Shown: positions 14,768 through 25,530 of the stretch, in pieces
Numbering within the stretch: position 1 is the stretch's first letter
How the letters are laid out: the number at the start of each line of letters is the position of its first letter
DNA from: Prochlorococcus marinus CUG1416
GTDB lineage: Bacteria > Cyanobacteriota > Cyanobacteriia > PCC-6307 > Cyanobiaceae
Direction of reading: 5' to 3'
Assembly (NCBI RefSeq): GCF_017695965.1
Contig: NZ_JAAORM010000002.1
Location: 496,001-560,000, forward strand
DNA length: 64,000 bases
Notes under the pieces: generated by a model
Told to the model about the DNA's origin: nothing
Seen by the model: only the letters and a program-made list of their open reading frames with translations
Database searches by the model: none
Position numbers and translations under genes: made by a program

Positions 14768-15921
14768 TAGTATTCAACCATCCTGCCTTTTTGAGGAAAT
14801 AAACCTGTGGGTTTAAATTGTAAGAATATAACTATTAATGCAAATATCATTACTCTTGCCATACTTGTTGTCGCAAAAAAGTTGATTGTATTTGAGAGAG
14901 GTAAAGGCATATCTGGCCATATTGATAAGAGCCTTCCAGCTCCAATTAAATCTGTCATTATTCCAATTCCAAAGGAAGCAAGTACTGTTCCTAATAAATT
15001 TCCTACTCCTCCAAGAACTACAACCATAAAACAACCAACTATATAATTCCCTCCAACATTTGGTCCTACAGAACCTAATAGTGATACTGCTACTCCGGCA
15101 ACTCCTGCTAAGCCAGATCCAATCCCAAAGGTAATTATATCCACTTTTTCAGTAGATATACCCAGACAATCACTCATTTGTCGGTTCTGAGTGACTGCTC
15201 TAATACGCATCCCCCAAGAACTTTGATTAAGAAATAATGTTATTGCTATTACAGATATTAGTGTAATTACAATTATCATTAATCTTGTTTTAGGAAATGC
15301 AGTTCCAATAATTTCTACTTGACCTCTCATCCATGAGGGTGCTGTTACATCAACATTACGAGCACTTGCTCTACTAAGTTTGCTTACAGTGGATGAAATA
15401 ACGCTACCGGTGAGAACCCCAGTTAAAGCAGCAAATATCCAAGAACTAAATTTAAAATATTTGAAATTAATTGATTCTTTTATTTTTGAAGGAAACGTTA
15501 TTGGTAAAAACAAACCAATTATCAGACTTATAACCAAACCCGTCCCATAAGCTAAAGGTACACTTCTGACAAATTGTTGCAGAATTAAGCTTACGCCCCA
15601 TGTGGCGAGAAGTGTTTCTAGAGGACTTCCATAAAGCTTTCTTATTATAGTTTTTTCAAGGAGAATACCTACCACTCCACTAACAATAAAAGCTAGAAAA
15701 ATTGAGACTATAATATATGAATTGTAGAAGGGTTTTAATATAGGTAATTTGAAAATTAATTGTGTAACGTATGTTGTGTAAGCCCCAAGCATCATAAGTT
15801 CTCCATGGGCAAGATTAATTACACCCATAAGACCAAAAACAATTGCCAGACCTAATGCAGCAACAAGTAGTACAGATCCGATTGCAACACCATTAAAAAG
15901 ACTATCGAGAAGTAACTCCAA
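14767..15921 (-). CDS. urtB: Urea ABC transporter permease UrtB
   Basis: A 384-aa LivH-type permease. The N-terminal helix GLMGVINLAHGELMMLGAYT is the hallmark of LivH/UrtB, and RMSDCLGI-like MSDCLGISTEKVD forms the cytoplasmic coupling loop. It is separated from urtA by 83 bp that contain a perfect 13-bp hairpin, so its transcription may be attenuated relative to urtA. Confidence 0.95.
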   Translation of the reverse strand: MELLLDSLFNGVAIGSVLLVAALGLAIVFGLMGVINLAHGELMMLGAYTTYVTQLIFKLPILKPFYNSYIIVSIFLAFIVSGVVGILLEKTIIRKLYGSPLETLLATWGVSLILQQFVRSVPLAYGTGLVISLIIGLFLPITFPSKIKESINFKYFKFSSWIFAALTGVLTGSVISSTVSKLSRASARNVDVTAPSWMRGQVEIIGTAFPKTRLMIIVITLISVIAITLFLNQSSWGMRIRAVTQNRQMSDCLGISTEKVDIITFGIGSGLAGVAGVAVSLLGSVGPNVGGNYIVGCFMVVVLGGVGNLLGTVLASFGIGIMTDLIGAGRLLSIWPDMPLPLSNTINFFATTSMARVMIFALIVIFLQFKPTGLFPQKGRMVEY

Positions 15922-15950
15922 TTTAGAAAAAGAAAATATTTGATTATATA

Positions 15951-15982
15951 AAATAAAAGGAGGGGTTAACCTCCTTTTATTT
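15951..15982 (-). terminator. Hairpin (attenuator/processing site) between urtA and urtB
   Basis: Perfect 13-bp inverted repeat (AAATAAAAGGAGG / CCTCCTTTTATTT) with a 6-nt loop. It starts 22 bp after the urtA stop on the coding strand. The stem's lower part ends in CCTTTTATTTTAT, a moderate U-rich tract. Known family context: binding-protein genes of ABC operons are often followed by such hairpins, giving excess UrtA over the membrane subunits. Confidence 0.7.
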
Positions 15983-16004
15983 AGAAGTATAGGTTCTAAT
16001 TAAA

Positions 16005-17282
16005 TTAAAGCTTATACTTTTCACCTTTTGAAGGATCTGTCCAATCGCATGCAAATCCTTTTGAACTTGGATGCTTTTGGTTCCATGCTTGAGGAAGAAC
16101 AACTCCTGTCTCTTCAAGAATTGTAAATCCACCCTCTGCATTAATCTCTCCAATTCTTACTGTTTGAGATAAGTGGTGATTAGGCATAACCTCAACAGGA
16201 CCTTGTGGTGCATCAAAAGTTTGTCCAACTAGGGCTTCTCTTACTGCGTTGTCGTCGAATGTCCCAGCATCTTCAACTGCCTGTTTCCATAAATAAACCA
16301 TGTTATAAGCAGATTCTTGAGGATCAGCTACAACACGATCAGATCCCCATCTCTTCTTGAAACTTTTAGCGAATTTCTTAGATGCAGGAGTATCAATTGA
16401 CATCATGTAGTTCCATGCACCGTAGTGACCTTCAAGGAACTCAGGACCAATTGTACTAATCTCTTCTTCAGCAATCGAATAGTTCATTACGTAGTAGCCA
16501 CTTGAAGGAGTGATACCTGCGTCTTGAATCTGTTTGAAGAATGCAACGTTTTGGTCACCATTAAGTGTATTAATGATTATTCCACCTTCAGGTAAGGCTT
16601 TTTTGATTTTTGAGATAATTGGAGCAACTTCAGTATTTCCTAATGGAAGGTAATCTTCTCCAACAACTTTACCTCCTAATTGTTTTACCTGAGCTTTTGT
16701 AATTGTGTTGGAAGTTCTTGGGAAAACATAATCAGAACCTACAAGGAAGAAATCTCCACCAGCTGCGGGAGAACGCTTATACATGAAATCTGTGGCTGGT
16801 TCTGATTGTTGGTTTGGTGTGGCTCCTGTATAGAAAATGTTGTTAGAACATTCTTGGGCTTCATATTGAATAGGGTAGTAGAGGAAGGCATCTTTTGATT
16901 CGTAGACTGGTAACATTGCCTTTCTACTTGCAGATGTCCAACCACCAAATACGACAGGAACTCCGTCTTGATCAATTAGTTTTTTAGATTTTTCAGCAAA
17001 AGTAGGCCAGTCAGATGCACCATCTTCTACTATGTACTCTATTTTGTAGCTTTTGCCGCCAACTGTTACACCACCAGCAGCGTTTATCTCTTCAATAGCC
17101 ATTTTTTCTGTATCAACAAGGGTTGATTCAGAAATAGCCATTGTTCCAGATAACGAATGCAAAATACCAACGGTTACTGTGTCATCGAAACTTCCGGAGG
17201 TTCCACCTCCACCACATGAAGTTGCTGTGACCGCAAGTGAGGCAGTAGCTAATCCTGCCAAAATACGCCTTGAAATTCTCAT
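16005..17282 (-). CDS. urtA: Urea ABC transporter substrate-binding lipoprotein UrtA
   Basis: A 425-aa periplasmic binding protein. The signal peptide MRISRRILAGLATASLAVTA ends in a lipobox-like TSC followed by Gly-rich GGGG, and a twin Arg is present near the start. The mature part matches amide/urea-binding Liv-type proteins (VTVGILHSLSGTMAISES, GGWTSASRK). First gene of the transporter, preceded by an NtcA-type promoter at 17331-17372. Confidence 0.95.
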   Translation of the reverse strand: MRISRRILAGLATASLAVTATSCGGGGTSGSFDDTVTVGILHSLSGTMAISESTLVDTEKMAIEEINAAGGVTVGGKSYKIEYIVEDGASDWPTFAEKSKKLIDQDGVPVVFGGWTSASRKAMLPVYESKDAFLYYPIQYEAQECSNNIFYTGATPNQQSEPATDFMYKRSPAAGGDFFLVGSDYVFPRTSNTITKAQVKQLGGKVVGEDYLPLGNTEVAPIISKIKKALPEGGIIINTLNGDQNVAFFKQIQDAGITPSSGYYVMNYSIAEEEISTIGPEFLEGHYGAWNYMMSIDTPASKKFAKSFKKRWGSDRVVADPQESAYNMVYLWKQAVEDAGTFDDNAVREALVGQTFDAPQGPVEVMPNHHLSQTVRIGEINAEGGFTILEETGVVLPQAWNQKHPSSKGFACDWTDPSKGEKYKL

Positions 17283-17330
17283 GAATTAGGATAATTTAGG
17301 TAATTGACCCTCATTAAGGGGATAAAGTAA

Positions 17331-17372
17331 AAGTTATTAACGAGTGAGGATAAGTTTTGTATCTGTCGTAAC
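17331..17372 (-). promoter_or_regulatory. NtcA-activated promoter of urtA
   Basis: On the minus strand GTTACGACAGATAC (17372-17359) fits the NtcA core GT-N10-AC. Exactly 22 bp further lies TAACTT (17336-17331), a TAN3T -10 box. This is the known class II NtcA spacing in cyanobacteria. The same layout precedes glnA in this window. The ATG is 48 bp downstream of the -10 box. Confidence 0.75.
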
Positions 17373-17416
17373 TTTTTGTTGAATCCAATATAAAACAAAT
17401 AATTATTTTTCTAGTT

Positions 17417-18022
17417 TCAATTGTTGGGTATGTGTGATTCTAGAAATTGAGTTATTTCTTCAACTCCTTTGCCGCTACTTAGGTTGGTGAAAAACCATGG
17501 TTTCCCTTTTCTCATGAATTCCGTATCACTTTTCATAATTTTTAAATCTGCACCAACCATATCTGCTAAGTCAATTTTATTTATTAATAATAAATCTGAC
17601 CTTGTTATCCCTGGTCCTCCTTTTCTAGGGATTTTGTCTCCAGCAGATACATCAATTACATAAATTGATAAATCTACAAGTTCTGGACTAAAACTAGATG
17701 CTAAATTATCACCTCCACTTTCTACAAAAATAAAATCTAAAGGATTATATTTATTTTCTAAATCTAAAACTGCATTTTTATTTAAGGAACAATCCTCTCT
17801 GATCGCTGTATGAGGACAACCTCCTGTTTCTACACCAATAATCCTTCCTTCCTCTAAAACTTTTTTATTTATAAGAAAGTTGGCATCTTCTTTGGTGTAG
17901 ATATCATTGGTGACAACTGCTATCTCATAATTTTTTTTCAGGCTTAAGCATAGAGACTCTACTAATGCAGTTTTTCCTGAACCTACAGGCCCAGCAACTC
18001 CAACTCTCATTTTACTGCTCAT
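17417..18022 (-). CDS. ureG: Urease accessory GTPase UreG
   Basis: A 201-aa SIMIBI GTPase that drives nickel insertion into urease. P-loop GPVGSGKT (11-18), Ni/Zn-binding Cys-Pro-His in [11 protein letters not shown], and the guanine-specificity motif NKID are all present. There is no His-rich N-terminal extension. Last gene of the ureEFG operon, 3 bp after ureF. It is separated from urtA by the urtA promoter. Confidence 0.96.
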   Translation of the reverse strand: MSSKMRVGVAGPVGSGKTALVESLCLSLKKNYEIAVVTNDIYTKEDANFLINKKVLEEGRIIGVETGGCPHTAIREDCSLNKNAVLDLENKYNPLDFIFVESGGDNLASSFSPELVDLSIYVIDVSAGDKIPRKGGPGITRSDLLLINKIDLADMVGADLKIMKSDTEFMRKGKPWFFTNLSSGKGVEEITQFLESHIPNN

Positions 18023-18025
18023 AAA

Positions 18026-18712
18026 TTAATTTCTAAAAAGTTTTGTATATAGGTCATTATGATTTTGTTGTGCCATAGCTAAACCTACATTGCCAAAATA
18101 GATGTCATCAATTTCTTTGTCCATAAGTTCTTCAGAAACTTTTGAAATTATTGCTAATAAGTCTCGCTGAATTAATTGTGCTTTTGTTGAACCAATAGGA
18201 ATAATCCTTAATGCTGCACTTAGTTGGTTTGCACTCCAAGCGTAGAAAAAATTCTCAACCATTTCTAACTTCGAAATTTCAAAACAATAACAAGCCCAAC
18301 TCCACGACAATGGCCAGGAATTTCTTTTATTATTTTCATATGGATATTCAAATCCAAATTCTTTGGTTAAATCAAAGAGAGATTTTGCCATTTGAGTTTG
18401 TTGTTCTCTCATCTCGATAGAGTCCTTTGATGAGAGGATCCACTTATCCAAACTAAATAACTTTTGTAAATTTCTTTTTACATTTTTCCCGTCGTTTATC
18501 TCATTGAAAATATCAAAAAAGTCAAGTAAGAGTTTTGCATCTAGTCTGATCTGGCCTATTTTAAGTTCACTTATGATTAATTCTTTTAACGAATTTGCGT
18601 CTTTTAAATTTTTATTATAAAGATAACTCTCCATTCCCTCCGAATAACAAAACCCTCCAACTGGTAAGTTAGGGCTTGTTAATAAATATTTTAATAAGTG
18701 ACTTTTACTCAT
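18026..18712 (-). CDS. ureF: Urease accessory protein UreF
   Basis: A 228-aa all-helical protein that bridges UreD/UreH and UreG in the apo-urease activation complex. Family motifs LPVGGFCYSEGME and the central AWSANQLSAALRIIPIG are present. I choose ATG at 18712, which overlaps the ureE stop by 8 bp; a GTG at 18724 would give four more residues. Co-transcribed with ureE and ureG. Confidence 0.93.
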   Translation of the reverse strand: MSKSHLLKYLLTSPNLPVGGFCYSEGMESYLYNKNLKDANSLKELIISELKIGQIRLDAKLLLDFFDIFNEINDGKNVKRNLQKLFSLDKWILSSKDSIEMREQQTQMAKSLFDLTKEFGFEYPYENNKRNSWPLSWSWACYCFEISKLEMVENFFYAWSANQLSAALRIIPIGSTKAQLIQRDLLAIISKVSEELMDKEIDDIYFGNVGLAMAQQNHNDLYTKLFRN

Positions 18713-19154
18713 GACTATGCGCACCTCTCTCAGGAAAAAATTTTTTCTGGGTATTTACGATGTCAACATTAAAATTTTTAAGCATATTTTCAATAATGTA
18801 ATCACTTTTTGTTAAAAGAATGTCTTCTAAAATTTCTACTTCTACGTGCCTATTTCCTAGATGATAAACAGTTTTAATAAGTTCAAGTTTAGATTTTGAA
18901 CTTATTTCAATTAAATTTTCTGTTTTGGCAATTATCTCTACATAAAAATTGGATTCATTAGTTGAAAGAATATCTCCATCATTTAATTGCCCCTTTCTAG
19001 GTAATTGTAAAATTATTTCTTGATCACAATCAGTTAATCTTTTACCTCGTAAGATTCTTCTTTCATCTGAAGTTAAGGTTAGTTTTAAAAAAGAACCAAA
19101 TCGAGGTTTTTCCTTAATCCAATCAGTTACAACAATTTGTTTATTCATTCTCAT
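18705..19154 (-). CDS. ureE: Urease accessory metallochaperone UreE
   Basis: About 149 aa, with an N-terminal beta domain (RILRGKRLTDCDQEIIL) and the C-terminal ferredoxin-like nickel domain (YHLGNRHVEVEI; the conserved His lies in LGNRH). The C-terminal His tail is minimal (GAHSHE), so nickel storage is probably limited. Start is ambiguous among TTG 19160, ATG 19154 and ATG 19148. Divergent from ureD over about 48 bp. Confidence 0.92.
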   Translation of the reverse strand: MRMNKQIVVTDWIKEKPRFGSFLKLTLTSDERRILRGKRLTDCDQEIILQLPRKGQLNDGDILSTNESNFYVEIIAKTENLIEISSKSKLELIKTVYHLGNRHVEVEILEDILLTKSDYIIENMLKNFNVDIVNTQKKFFPERGAHSHE

Positions 19155-19202
19155 AATCAAAATTTTTGGTTACTTTAATTTAGTAATTAAAGAAAACAAT
19201 TT

Positions 19203-20105
19203 ATGATTAAAACTTCATGGGAAGGTAATTGTTTCTTAAATTTTTTCAATAATAAATCAAGTTTAGGAAATGTTGATAAAACAATCTTTAAATCTAAATC
19301 AACTTCTCCTTATAAGTTATTAAAGTCTACTCATGATCATGAGGGTAGATGTATTTTACCTGTTCTTCATACTGCAGGGGGATTGGTTGGTGGAGATTTA
19401 CTTAAGTTTGAGGTAAATCTTGAAAAAAACTCTAAGGTTTTGTTGACTACTTCTTCAGCTCAGAAAGTATATGGATCAGTTGGAAGATCTAAAATTAATC
19501 CAAAAGGAAGTTTTTCAAAGCAAAAAAATCTCATAAACATTCTTGATAATTCTCATTTGGAATATCTCCCCCAAGAAACAATTATCTTTGCAAATGGTTT
19601 ATATGATCAAAAGTTTAAAGTATCTATTTCAGAAACTTCAAGTTTTTTATTTACTGATTTAATAAGACTTGGAAGATCTTCTTCTGGAGAGTCTATTGAA
19701 AGTGGAGTTTTTAGGTCCAAATTAGAAATTATAAGAAATAATGATTTATATGATGACTGGGAATATGTTGATCAAATTGAATTATCTAAAGCTAGTTATG
19801 TAGCTAAGTCTGGTATGGATTACATGCCCGTTTTTGGATCCTTAATTTGGATTTGCGAAAAAGATTTTTCCAAATCAAAAAAAAATAATCTAGTGAGAAA
19901 TATAAAAAAGATTTTCCAAGAAAGTGAAAATCATTTATCTATTGGAATTCTTGAGAATGGAATCTCTGTAAGATTCCTGGGGAGTTCTTCTCAACATGCT
20001 AGGAAATGTTTTTTTTGTATTTGGAAACAAATTAGGTCTGTTTGTGGATTTTGTGAGCCAAAATATCAAGGTGTATGGCCTCTACAAGATTCTATGAATT
20101 ATTAA
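19203..20105 (+). CDS. ureD: Urease accessory protein UreD (UreH)
   Basis: A 300-aa scaffold protein that binds apo-urease and delivers nickel together with UreF and UreG. Family features: [17 protein letters not shown] near residue 60, [11 protein letters not shown] and [12 protein letters not shown]. Length is normal for the family. First gene of ureDABC and divergent from ureEFG; the short shared spacer must hold both promoters. Confidence 0.94.
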   Translation: MIKTSWEGNCFLNFFNNKSSLGNVDKTIFKSKSTSPYKLLKSTHDHEGRCILPVLHTAGGLVGGDLLKFEVNLEKNSKVLLTTSSAQKVYGSVGRSKINPKGSFSKQKNLINILDNSHLEYLPQETIIFANGLYDQKFKVSISETSSFLFTDLIRLGRSSSGESIESGVFRSKLEIIRNNDLYDDWEYVDQIELSKASYVAKSGMDYMPVFGSLIWICEKDFSKSKKNNLVRNIKKIFQESENHLSIGILENGISVRFLGSSSQHARKCFFCIWKQIRSVCGFCEPKYQGVWPLQDSMNY

Positions 20106-20155
20106 TTATGTTCAGAGAGAACCTTTTTTAAGAATTTATAGATTAATTTTTTATT

Positions 20156-20458
20156 ATGCATCTTTCCCCTCAAGAAAAGGATAAATTATTGATTTTTTCT
20201 GCTGCGCTTTTAGCTGAAAGAAGACTTAATCGTGGTCTGAAGCTGAATTATCCTGAAACAATTGCTTTTTTAAGTTTTCAAGTTCTTGAAGGAGCTAGAG
20301 ATGGGAAAAGTGTAAGTCAATTAATGTCAGAGGGAACTACCTGGCTTTCGAGATCACAAGTTATGGAGGGTATTCCTGAAATGGTGGATGAGGTCCAAAT
20401 AGAAGCGGTTTTTCCTGATGGGACCAAATTAGTAACTATTCACAATCCGATTAATTAG
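20156..20458 (+). CDS. ureA: Urease gamma subunit
   Basis: A 100-aa structural subunit, starting [23 protein letters not shown]. The motif [20 protein letters not shown] is the family signature. Assembles as (UreABC)3. The gene starts 50 bp after ureD and is 2 bp from ureB. Confidence 0.97.
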   Translation: MHLSPQEKDKLLIFSAALLAERRLNRGLKLNYPETIAFLSFQVLEGARDGKSVSQLMSEGTTWLSRSQVMEGIPEMVDEVQIEAVFPDGTKLVTIHNPIN

Positions 20459-20460
20459 TT

Positions 20461-20781
20461 ATGAGTAATTTAATTCCTGGTGAAATAATTCCAGAACAAG
20501 GTGAAATCGAATTAAACCTTGGTAAGGAAGTTAAAACAGTAACCGTTTCAAATTCTGGAGATAGACCTGTTCAAGTTGGATCTCATTATCATTTTTTTGA
20601 AGCTAATAAGGCGTTAATTTTTGATCGAGAAATAACATTTGGTATGCGTCTTGATATTCCTGCAGGAACAGCAATTAGATTTGAACCAGGAGATTCAACA
20701 GATGTCAAATTAGTTCCATATTCAGGTTTTAGAAATGCATATGGTTTTAATTCACTAGTTAACGGTTCTTTAGATATTTAA
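20461..20781 (+). CDS. ureB: Urease beta subunit
   Basis: A 106-aa structural subunit beginning [38 protein letters not shown] and [15 protein letters not shown] are the family signatures. It lies 2 bp after ureA and 4 bp before ureC, so the three structural genes are translated together. Confidence 0.97.
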   Translation: MSNLIPGEIIPEQGEIELNLGKEVKTVTVSNSGDRPVQVGSHYHFFEANKALIFDREITFGMRLDIPAGTAIRFEPGDSTDVKLVPYSGFRNAYGFNSLVNGSLDI

Positions 20782-20785
20782 CATT

Positions 20786-22495
20786 ATGTCCTACAAAATT
20801 GACAGAAAAACTTATGCTCAAACTTACGGACCCACCACAGGGGATAGAGTAAGGCTTGCAGATACGCAACTATTCATTGAAGTAGAGAAGGATTTAACTA
20901 CTTATGGAGATGAAGTTAAATTTGGAGGCGGTAAAGTTATTCGAGATGGGATGGGACAGTCTCAAGTAACAAGAGGAGATGGGGCTGTTGATACCGTAAT
21001 AACTAATGCTTTGATTGTAGATTGGTGGGGAATAATTAAGGCGGATGTAGGACTAAAGGATGGAAAGATTTTTGAAATCGGAAAAGCTGGTAACCCTGAT
21101 ATCCAAGATAAAGTTAATATTATTATTGGCGCCTCAACAGAAGTAATAGCAGGAGAGGGTCATATTCTTACTGCAGGATCAGTAGATACCCATATACACT
21201 TTATATGTCCCCAACAAATTGAGACAGCACTAGCTTCAGGAATCACAACTATGTTGGGAGGAGGAACTGGACCTGCAACCGGCACAAATGCAACTACCTG
21301 TACTCCTGGTTCTTTTCATATTTCTCGTATGCTTCAATCTGCAGAAGCATTCCCCATGAACTTAGGTTTTTTTGGTAAAGGAAATTCAACAAACGAAAGA
21401 AATCTTATTGAGCAAGTTGAAGCTGGGGCATGTGGATTGAAGCTTCATGAGGATTGGGGGACGACTCCATCAACAATAAATTCTTGTCTTAATATTGCAG
21501 ATAAGCTTGATGTTCAAGTTTGTATTCATACTGACACTCTAAATGAGGCAGGCTTTGTTGAAGATACTATAAACGCTATTGCAGGAAGGACAATTCATAC
21601 TTTTCATACAGAGGGAGCAGGTGGTGGACATGCCCCAGATATTATAAAAATTTGTGGAGAAAAAAACGTTCTTCCAAGCAGTACTAATCCAACAAGACCC
21701 TATACGAGAAACACATTAGAGGAACATCTTGACATGCTAATGGTTTGTCATCATTTAGATTCTAAAATTCCTGAAGATATTGCATTCGCCGAATCAAGGA
21801 TTAGAAGAGAGACTATCGCAGCGGAAGATATCCTACATGATATGGGCGCATTCTCAATTATCGCTAGTGACTCTCAGGCTATGGGAAGAGTTGGGGAAGT
21901 AATAACAAGAACTTTTCAAACTGCTCATAAAATGAAAGTACAAAGAGGACCTCTATCACAGGATTCTGATAGGAATGATAATTACAGAGTCAAGAGATAT
22001 ATTTCTAAAGTTACAATTAATCCTGCAATAGCCCATGGTATTAATAAATATGTTGGTTCAATTGAAAAGGGTAAAATTGCAGATTTAGTATTGTGGAAAC
22101 CTTCCTTTTTTGCAGTAAAGCCTGAATTGGTTGTTAAAGGAGGATCTATAGTTTGGTCTCAAATGGGTGATGCGAATGCTTCAATCCCAACTCCTGGTCC
22201 CGTTTATGGTAGACCGATGTTTGCAAATTTTGGTCAATCCCTTATTAATAGTTCTTTTACCTTTTTAAGTAAGAATTCAATAGATCATGATATTCCTAAA
22301 AACTTAGGATTACAAAAAAATTGTATTGCGGTAGAAAATACAAGAAATATCAATAAATCACACTTAAAACTTAATAGCAAACTGCCAAATATTTCAGTTG
22401 ATCCAGAAACTTACGAGGTTTTTTCTGATGGGGAACTCCTTACTTGCGAACCACTTGAAGAAGTACCAATGGCTCAGAGGTACTTTTTGCTTTAG
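20786..22495 (+). CDS. ureC: Urease alpha (catalytic) subunit
   Basis: A 569-aa nickel amidohydrolase that hydrolyses urea to ammonia and carbamate in the cytoplasm. The metal-binding HIHF, the carbamylated Lys in [12 protein letters not shown], His in [22 protein letters not shown] and the flap-His motif VCHHLDS are all present, so the enzyme should be active. The 3' end overlaps the convergent gpgS by 4 bp. No terminator was seen between the two. Confidence 0.98.
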   Translation: MSYKIDRKTYAQTYGPTTGDRVRLADTQLFIEVEKDLTTYGDEVKFGGGKVIRDGMGQSQVTRGDGAVDTVITNALIVDWWGIIKADVGLKDGKIFEIGKAGNPDIQDKVNIIIGASTEVIAGEGHILTAGSVDTHIHFICPQQIETALASGITTMLGGGTGPATGTNATTCTPGSFHISRMLQSAEAFPMNLGFFGKGNSTNERNLIEQVEAGACGLKLHEDWGTTPSTINSCLNIADKLDVQVCIHTDTLNEAGFVEDTINAIAGRTIHTFHTEGAGGGHAPDIIKICGEKNVLPSSTNPTRPYTRNTLEEHLDMLMVCHHLDSKIPEDIAFAESRIRRETIAAEDILHDMGAFSIIASDSQAMGRVGEVITRTFQTAHKMKVQRGPLSQDSDRNDNYRVKRYISKVTINPAIAHGINKYVGSIEKGKIADLVLWKPSFFAVKPELVVKGGSIVWSQMGDANASIPTPGPVYGRPMFANFGQSLINSSFTFLSKNSIDHDIPKNLGLQKNCIAVENTRNINKSHLKLNSKLPNISVDPETYEVFSDGELLTCEPLEEVPMAQRYFLL

Positions 22496-23718
22496 AAGTT
22501 TTTAATTAGTTCTTTCTCACTTGTCTTTATATCTTTTGACCCCGCTATGGCTAAATCCTCTTGCAGTTTGTTCTCACAGGAGAGGACTCTAGACCAGCTT
22601 GGTAACTGCTGTGTTGTAGGGCAAGCTAGGTAATCTTCTGTAGCAGGTCTCAATAGTTTCGCAAATTTTTGTACTGATAGTTCCTCTTCATGCCTATCAT
22701 ATGGAAGTTGATTAACTGCTGAATCTAATCCAAATTGTTTTACCCGATCTTCTCCCACTCGTTTATAAAGAACTTCTAAAGTTGCAAGTTGAGTGCTAGT
22801 TAAGGTCTCTGCTTGATGCTCCATAAGACCTCTTAACACACTCGAAAGGATCTCAGTACACATTTTTTGCAATCCTTCTCTAGAAGAATCACCAATATTC
22901 TTATGTTTATGATCAAACAAACCTAGGTCAACTTGGGCTATCTTGGAGGTTCTTACGTTTCTATAAACTTCTGATAATAAACCTATTTCTAAACCCCAGT
23001 CACAAGGTATTCTTAAATTCATAGCAAGGTCTTTAGTAAAAGCAAACTCACCTGCTAATGGATATCTAAATGATTGCAGATATTGTAAAAAAGGCCCCTT
23101 CCCAACTAACTGCTCCAGACTTGCTAATAGAGGACCAACAAATAATCTTGTCGCCCTACCTTGTAATTGGTTTGTTTCTAAAGATAATCTACTATAAAAG
23201 GCTTTTACATAAGATATTCCATATGATTCATCGAGAAGTGGAAGTATCATTCTTGAAGGATACAAAGGACTAAAAGTTCTTATGTCAGCATCAAAAAGAG
23301 CCACAACCTCTGATTTTCTAGTTGCAACGCCTATACCCTGCCAGACAGCCCATCCTTTGCCAGGAGTTCCTAATAATTCTAATCCATTTTTTTCTTGGTT
23401 TTTTAAAAGCTCTATTACATAAGGAGAATTAGTCCATTGCACATGAACGGGGAATGGCATTGAGTTAAAAAATGTCTTTGCTGCTTTAACTTGCTCCTCA
23501 GTTTTTGCAGAGAGAGCTATAACTAATTCGTTTAATTCTGAAAGGTTTTTTAAAACTTCTCTTATATCTTTTAATGCAGGACGTTCAAATTCTTCATATA
23601 AGCAAGGAATTAATATACTAGTTGTTCTTTTTTTTAGACTTTTGTTTAATTCTTTGAGTAGATCGCTAGTAACACCATATTCATGTATTGTTGTGATTAA
23701 CCCTTGTTGAAAGTCCAT
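22492..23718 (-). CDS. gpgS: Glucosyl-3-phosphoglycerate synthase
   Basis: A 408-aa GT81-type glycosyltransferase. It transfers glucose from a nucleotide sugar to 3-phosphoglycerate, the first step of the compatible solute glucosylglycerate. The metal-binding DxD is seen in [10 protein letters not shown], and [14 protein letters not shown] and [11 protein letters not shown] fit GpgS. Known for marine cyanobacteria, where the solute replaces nitrogen-containing osmolytes. Divergent from the GH13 phosphorylase gene with 50 bp between. Confidence 0.9.
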   Translation of the reverse strand: MDFQQGLITTIHEYGVTSDLLKELNKSLKKRTTSILIPCLYEEFERPALKDIREVLKNLSELNELVIALSAKTEEQVKAAKTFFNSMPFPVHVQWTNSPYVIELLKNQEKNGLELLGTPGKGWAVWQGIGVATRKSEVVALFDADIRTFSPLYPSRMILPLLDESYGISYVKAFYSRLSLETNQLQGRATRLFVGPLLASLEQLVGKGPFLQYLQSFRYPLAGEFAFTKDLAMNLRIPCDWGLEIGLLSEVYRNVRTSKIAQVDLGLFDHKHKNIGDSSREGLQKMCTEILSSVLRGLMEHQAETLTSTQLATLEVLYKRVGEDRVKQFGLDSAVNQLPYDRHEEELSVQKFAKLLRPATEDYLACPTTQQLPSWSRVLSCENKLQEDLAIAGSKDIKTSEKELIKNF

Positions 23719-23768
23719 TTTCTAATTGATGTGCAGAATAGTGTTAATACTTCGATGATTTTTTCAAA

Positions 23769-25529
23769 GTGAAGCAAATTGATTCAGAGAAAAAATTAGA
23801 TAGATTAAAGCTTAATAAATTGTTGAAAACAATTTATTCAAATAATACTACAGAAGAAATTAATTTTATTTCAAATCAATTATTGCAGATTTTAGATAAT
23901 TTCTCAGAGAAATCTGCTTATGAAGAAATAAGCAATAAAGAAAGGTGGGATGAATCTCATTCGGTTTTAATAACTTATGCAGATAGCATTTATAAAAATG
24001 GTGAGCCAACATTAATTACTCTTGGAGATTTGTTGAGCAAACACTTTGGCAGTCTTTCTAAAGTTGTACATATTCTCCCTTTTCTCAAATCCACAAGTGA
24101 TGGAGGCTTTGCAGTTTCTAGTTATGATTCCCTTGAAGAAAAATTTGGTTGTTGGGATGATCTAAAAAGCATATCTAAAAATCATGTTTTGATGGCTGAC
24201 TTGGTACTTAACCATGTTTCATCCTCTCATCCCTGGGTTCAACAATTTATTAAATCCCAAGAACCAGGAATATCAAATGTTTTTTCACCTGAACAAAATC
24301 TTGACTGGTCAAAGGTGGTTAGACCAAGAAGTTCTTCTTTGTTTTCTCAAATAAATACCCAATATGGTCCTAAGCAAGTTTGGACAACTTTTGGTCCAGA
24401 TCAAATTGATTTGAATTGGCATAATCCCAAAATGACTCTTGAGTTCCTTACTTTAATTATTTCTTATTTAGCAAATGGTATTAAATGGTTAAGGCTTGAT
24501 GCTGTAGGTTTTATTTGGAAGGAATCAGGAACAACTTGCCTACATTTGCCAAAGGCACATTCAATTGTAAAAATTTTAAGAATTCTTTTAAATGATCTTC
24601 TTAACGATGGAGTTTTAATAACAGAAACTAATGTCCCCCAGAAGGAAAATTTATCTTATCTTATTCCAGAAGATGAAGCCCATATGGCATATAATTTCCC
24701 ATTGCCTCCTCTTCTCCTAGAAGCAATTATTACTTCAAAAGCTGATATTCTAAACTCATGGATTTTTGATTGGCCAAGATTACCTGATGATACTACTCTT
24801 TTCAATTTCACTGCATCACATGATGGCGTTGGTTTAAGAGCTCTTGAGGGCCTAATGAATGAGCAGAGAATTAAAGATTTGTTAATTAATTGTGAGAAAA
24901 GAGGGGGACTAGTAAGTCATAGACGTTTATCAAATGGTGTTGATAAACCTTATGAATTGAATATTAGTTGGTGGAGCGCAATGGAAGACTCCAGTAGAGA
25001 TTCCAATCGATTTCAATTTGAGAGGTTTATCTTGACTCAATTATTAGTGATGTCTCTAAAAGGAGTACCTGCCTTTTATTTGCCAGCTTTACTGGCTTCA
25101 GAAAATGATATCAAAAGTTTCTCTATGACAGGTCAAAGAAGAGACCTTAATAGAGAGAAATTTAAATCAGACAATCTTTTATCTGTTTTTAATAATCCTG
25201 AATCTAATGCTAATAAAAACTTAAAATATCTTTGTAATGCTATGGATGTAAGGTCAGAATTAAAGCAATTTCATCCTTGTTCACAAATGAAATGTTTGTC
25301 TAAAGATAGAAGCGACATTGTTGTAATCAAAAGAGGTAAAGGTCCAGAATCTGTTTTTGCAATCCATAATATGACAGAAAATAAAATTAATTATCAATTG
25401 AATGATAATGATTTAACAGAAAAAATTGATAATGATTTTAATATGCGAGATTTTTTAACATGCACTAAATACAATTGTAAAAATATTAGTCTTGATCCTT
25501 TTCAAGTCGTTTGGCTTGGTTCTTTATAA
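23769..25529 (+). CDS. GH13 subfamily 18 phosphorylase, probable glucosylglycerate phosphorylase
   Basis: A 586-aa sucrose-phosphorylase-like enzyme. Catalytic residues visible: nucleophile Asp in WLRLDAVGF, acid/base Glu in LITETNVP, and stabiliser region FTASHDGVG. The subfamily includes sucrose phosphorylase and glucosylglycerate phosphorylase. The neighbours GpgS, GpgP and a glycerate kinase favour the latter, splitting glucosylglycerate to glucose 1-phosphate and glycerate (inference). Start GTG at 23769. Lies 1 bp before gpgP. Confidence 0.85.
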   Translation: MKQIDSEKKLDRLKLNKLLKTIYSNNTTEEINFISNQLLQILDNFSEKSAYEEISNKERWDESHSVLITYADSIYKNGEPTLITLGDLLSKHFGSLSKVVHILPFLKSTSDGGFAVSSYDSLEEKFGCWDDLKSISKNHVLMADLVLNHVSSSHPWVQQFIKSQEPGISNVFSPEQNLDWSKVVRPRSSSLFSQINTQYGPKQVWTTFGPDQIDLNWHNPKMTLEFLTLIISYLANGIKWLRLDAVGFIWKESGTTCLHLPKAHSIVKILRILLNDLLNDGVLITETNVPQKENLSYLIPEDEAHMAYNFPLPPLLLEAIITSKADILNSWIFDWPRLPDDTTLFNFTASHDGVGLRALEGLMNEQRIKDLLINCEKRGGLVSHRRLSNGVDKPYELNISWWSAMEDSSRDSNRFQFERFILTQLLVMSLKGVPAFYLPALLASENDIKSFSMTGQRRDLNREKFKSDNLLSVFNNPESNANKNLKYLCNAMDVRSELKQFHPCSQMKCLSKDRSDIVVIKRGKGPESVFAIHNMTENKINYQLNDNDLTEKIDNDFNMRDFLTCTKYNCKNISLDPFQVVWLGSL

Positions 25530-25530
25530 A

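Noticed and set aside
14340-14816. 158-codon frame on the plus strand
   Set aside because: It lies antisense to urtC and part of urtB, which have strong family matches; no motif in the translation.
19155-19202. NtcA-like GT-N11-AC in the ureE-ureD spacer
   Set aside because: Spacing is 11, not 10, and no TAN3T box at 22 bp was found.
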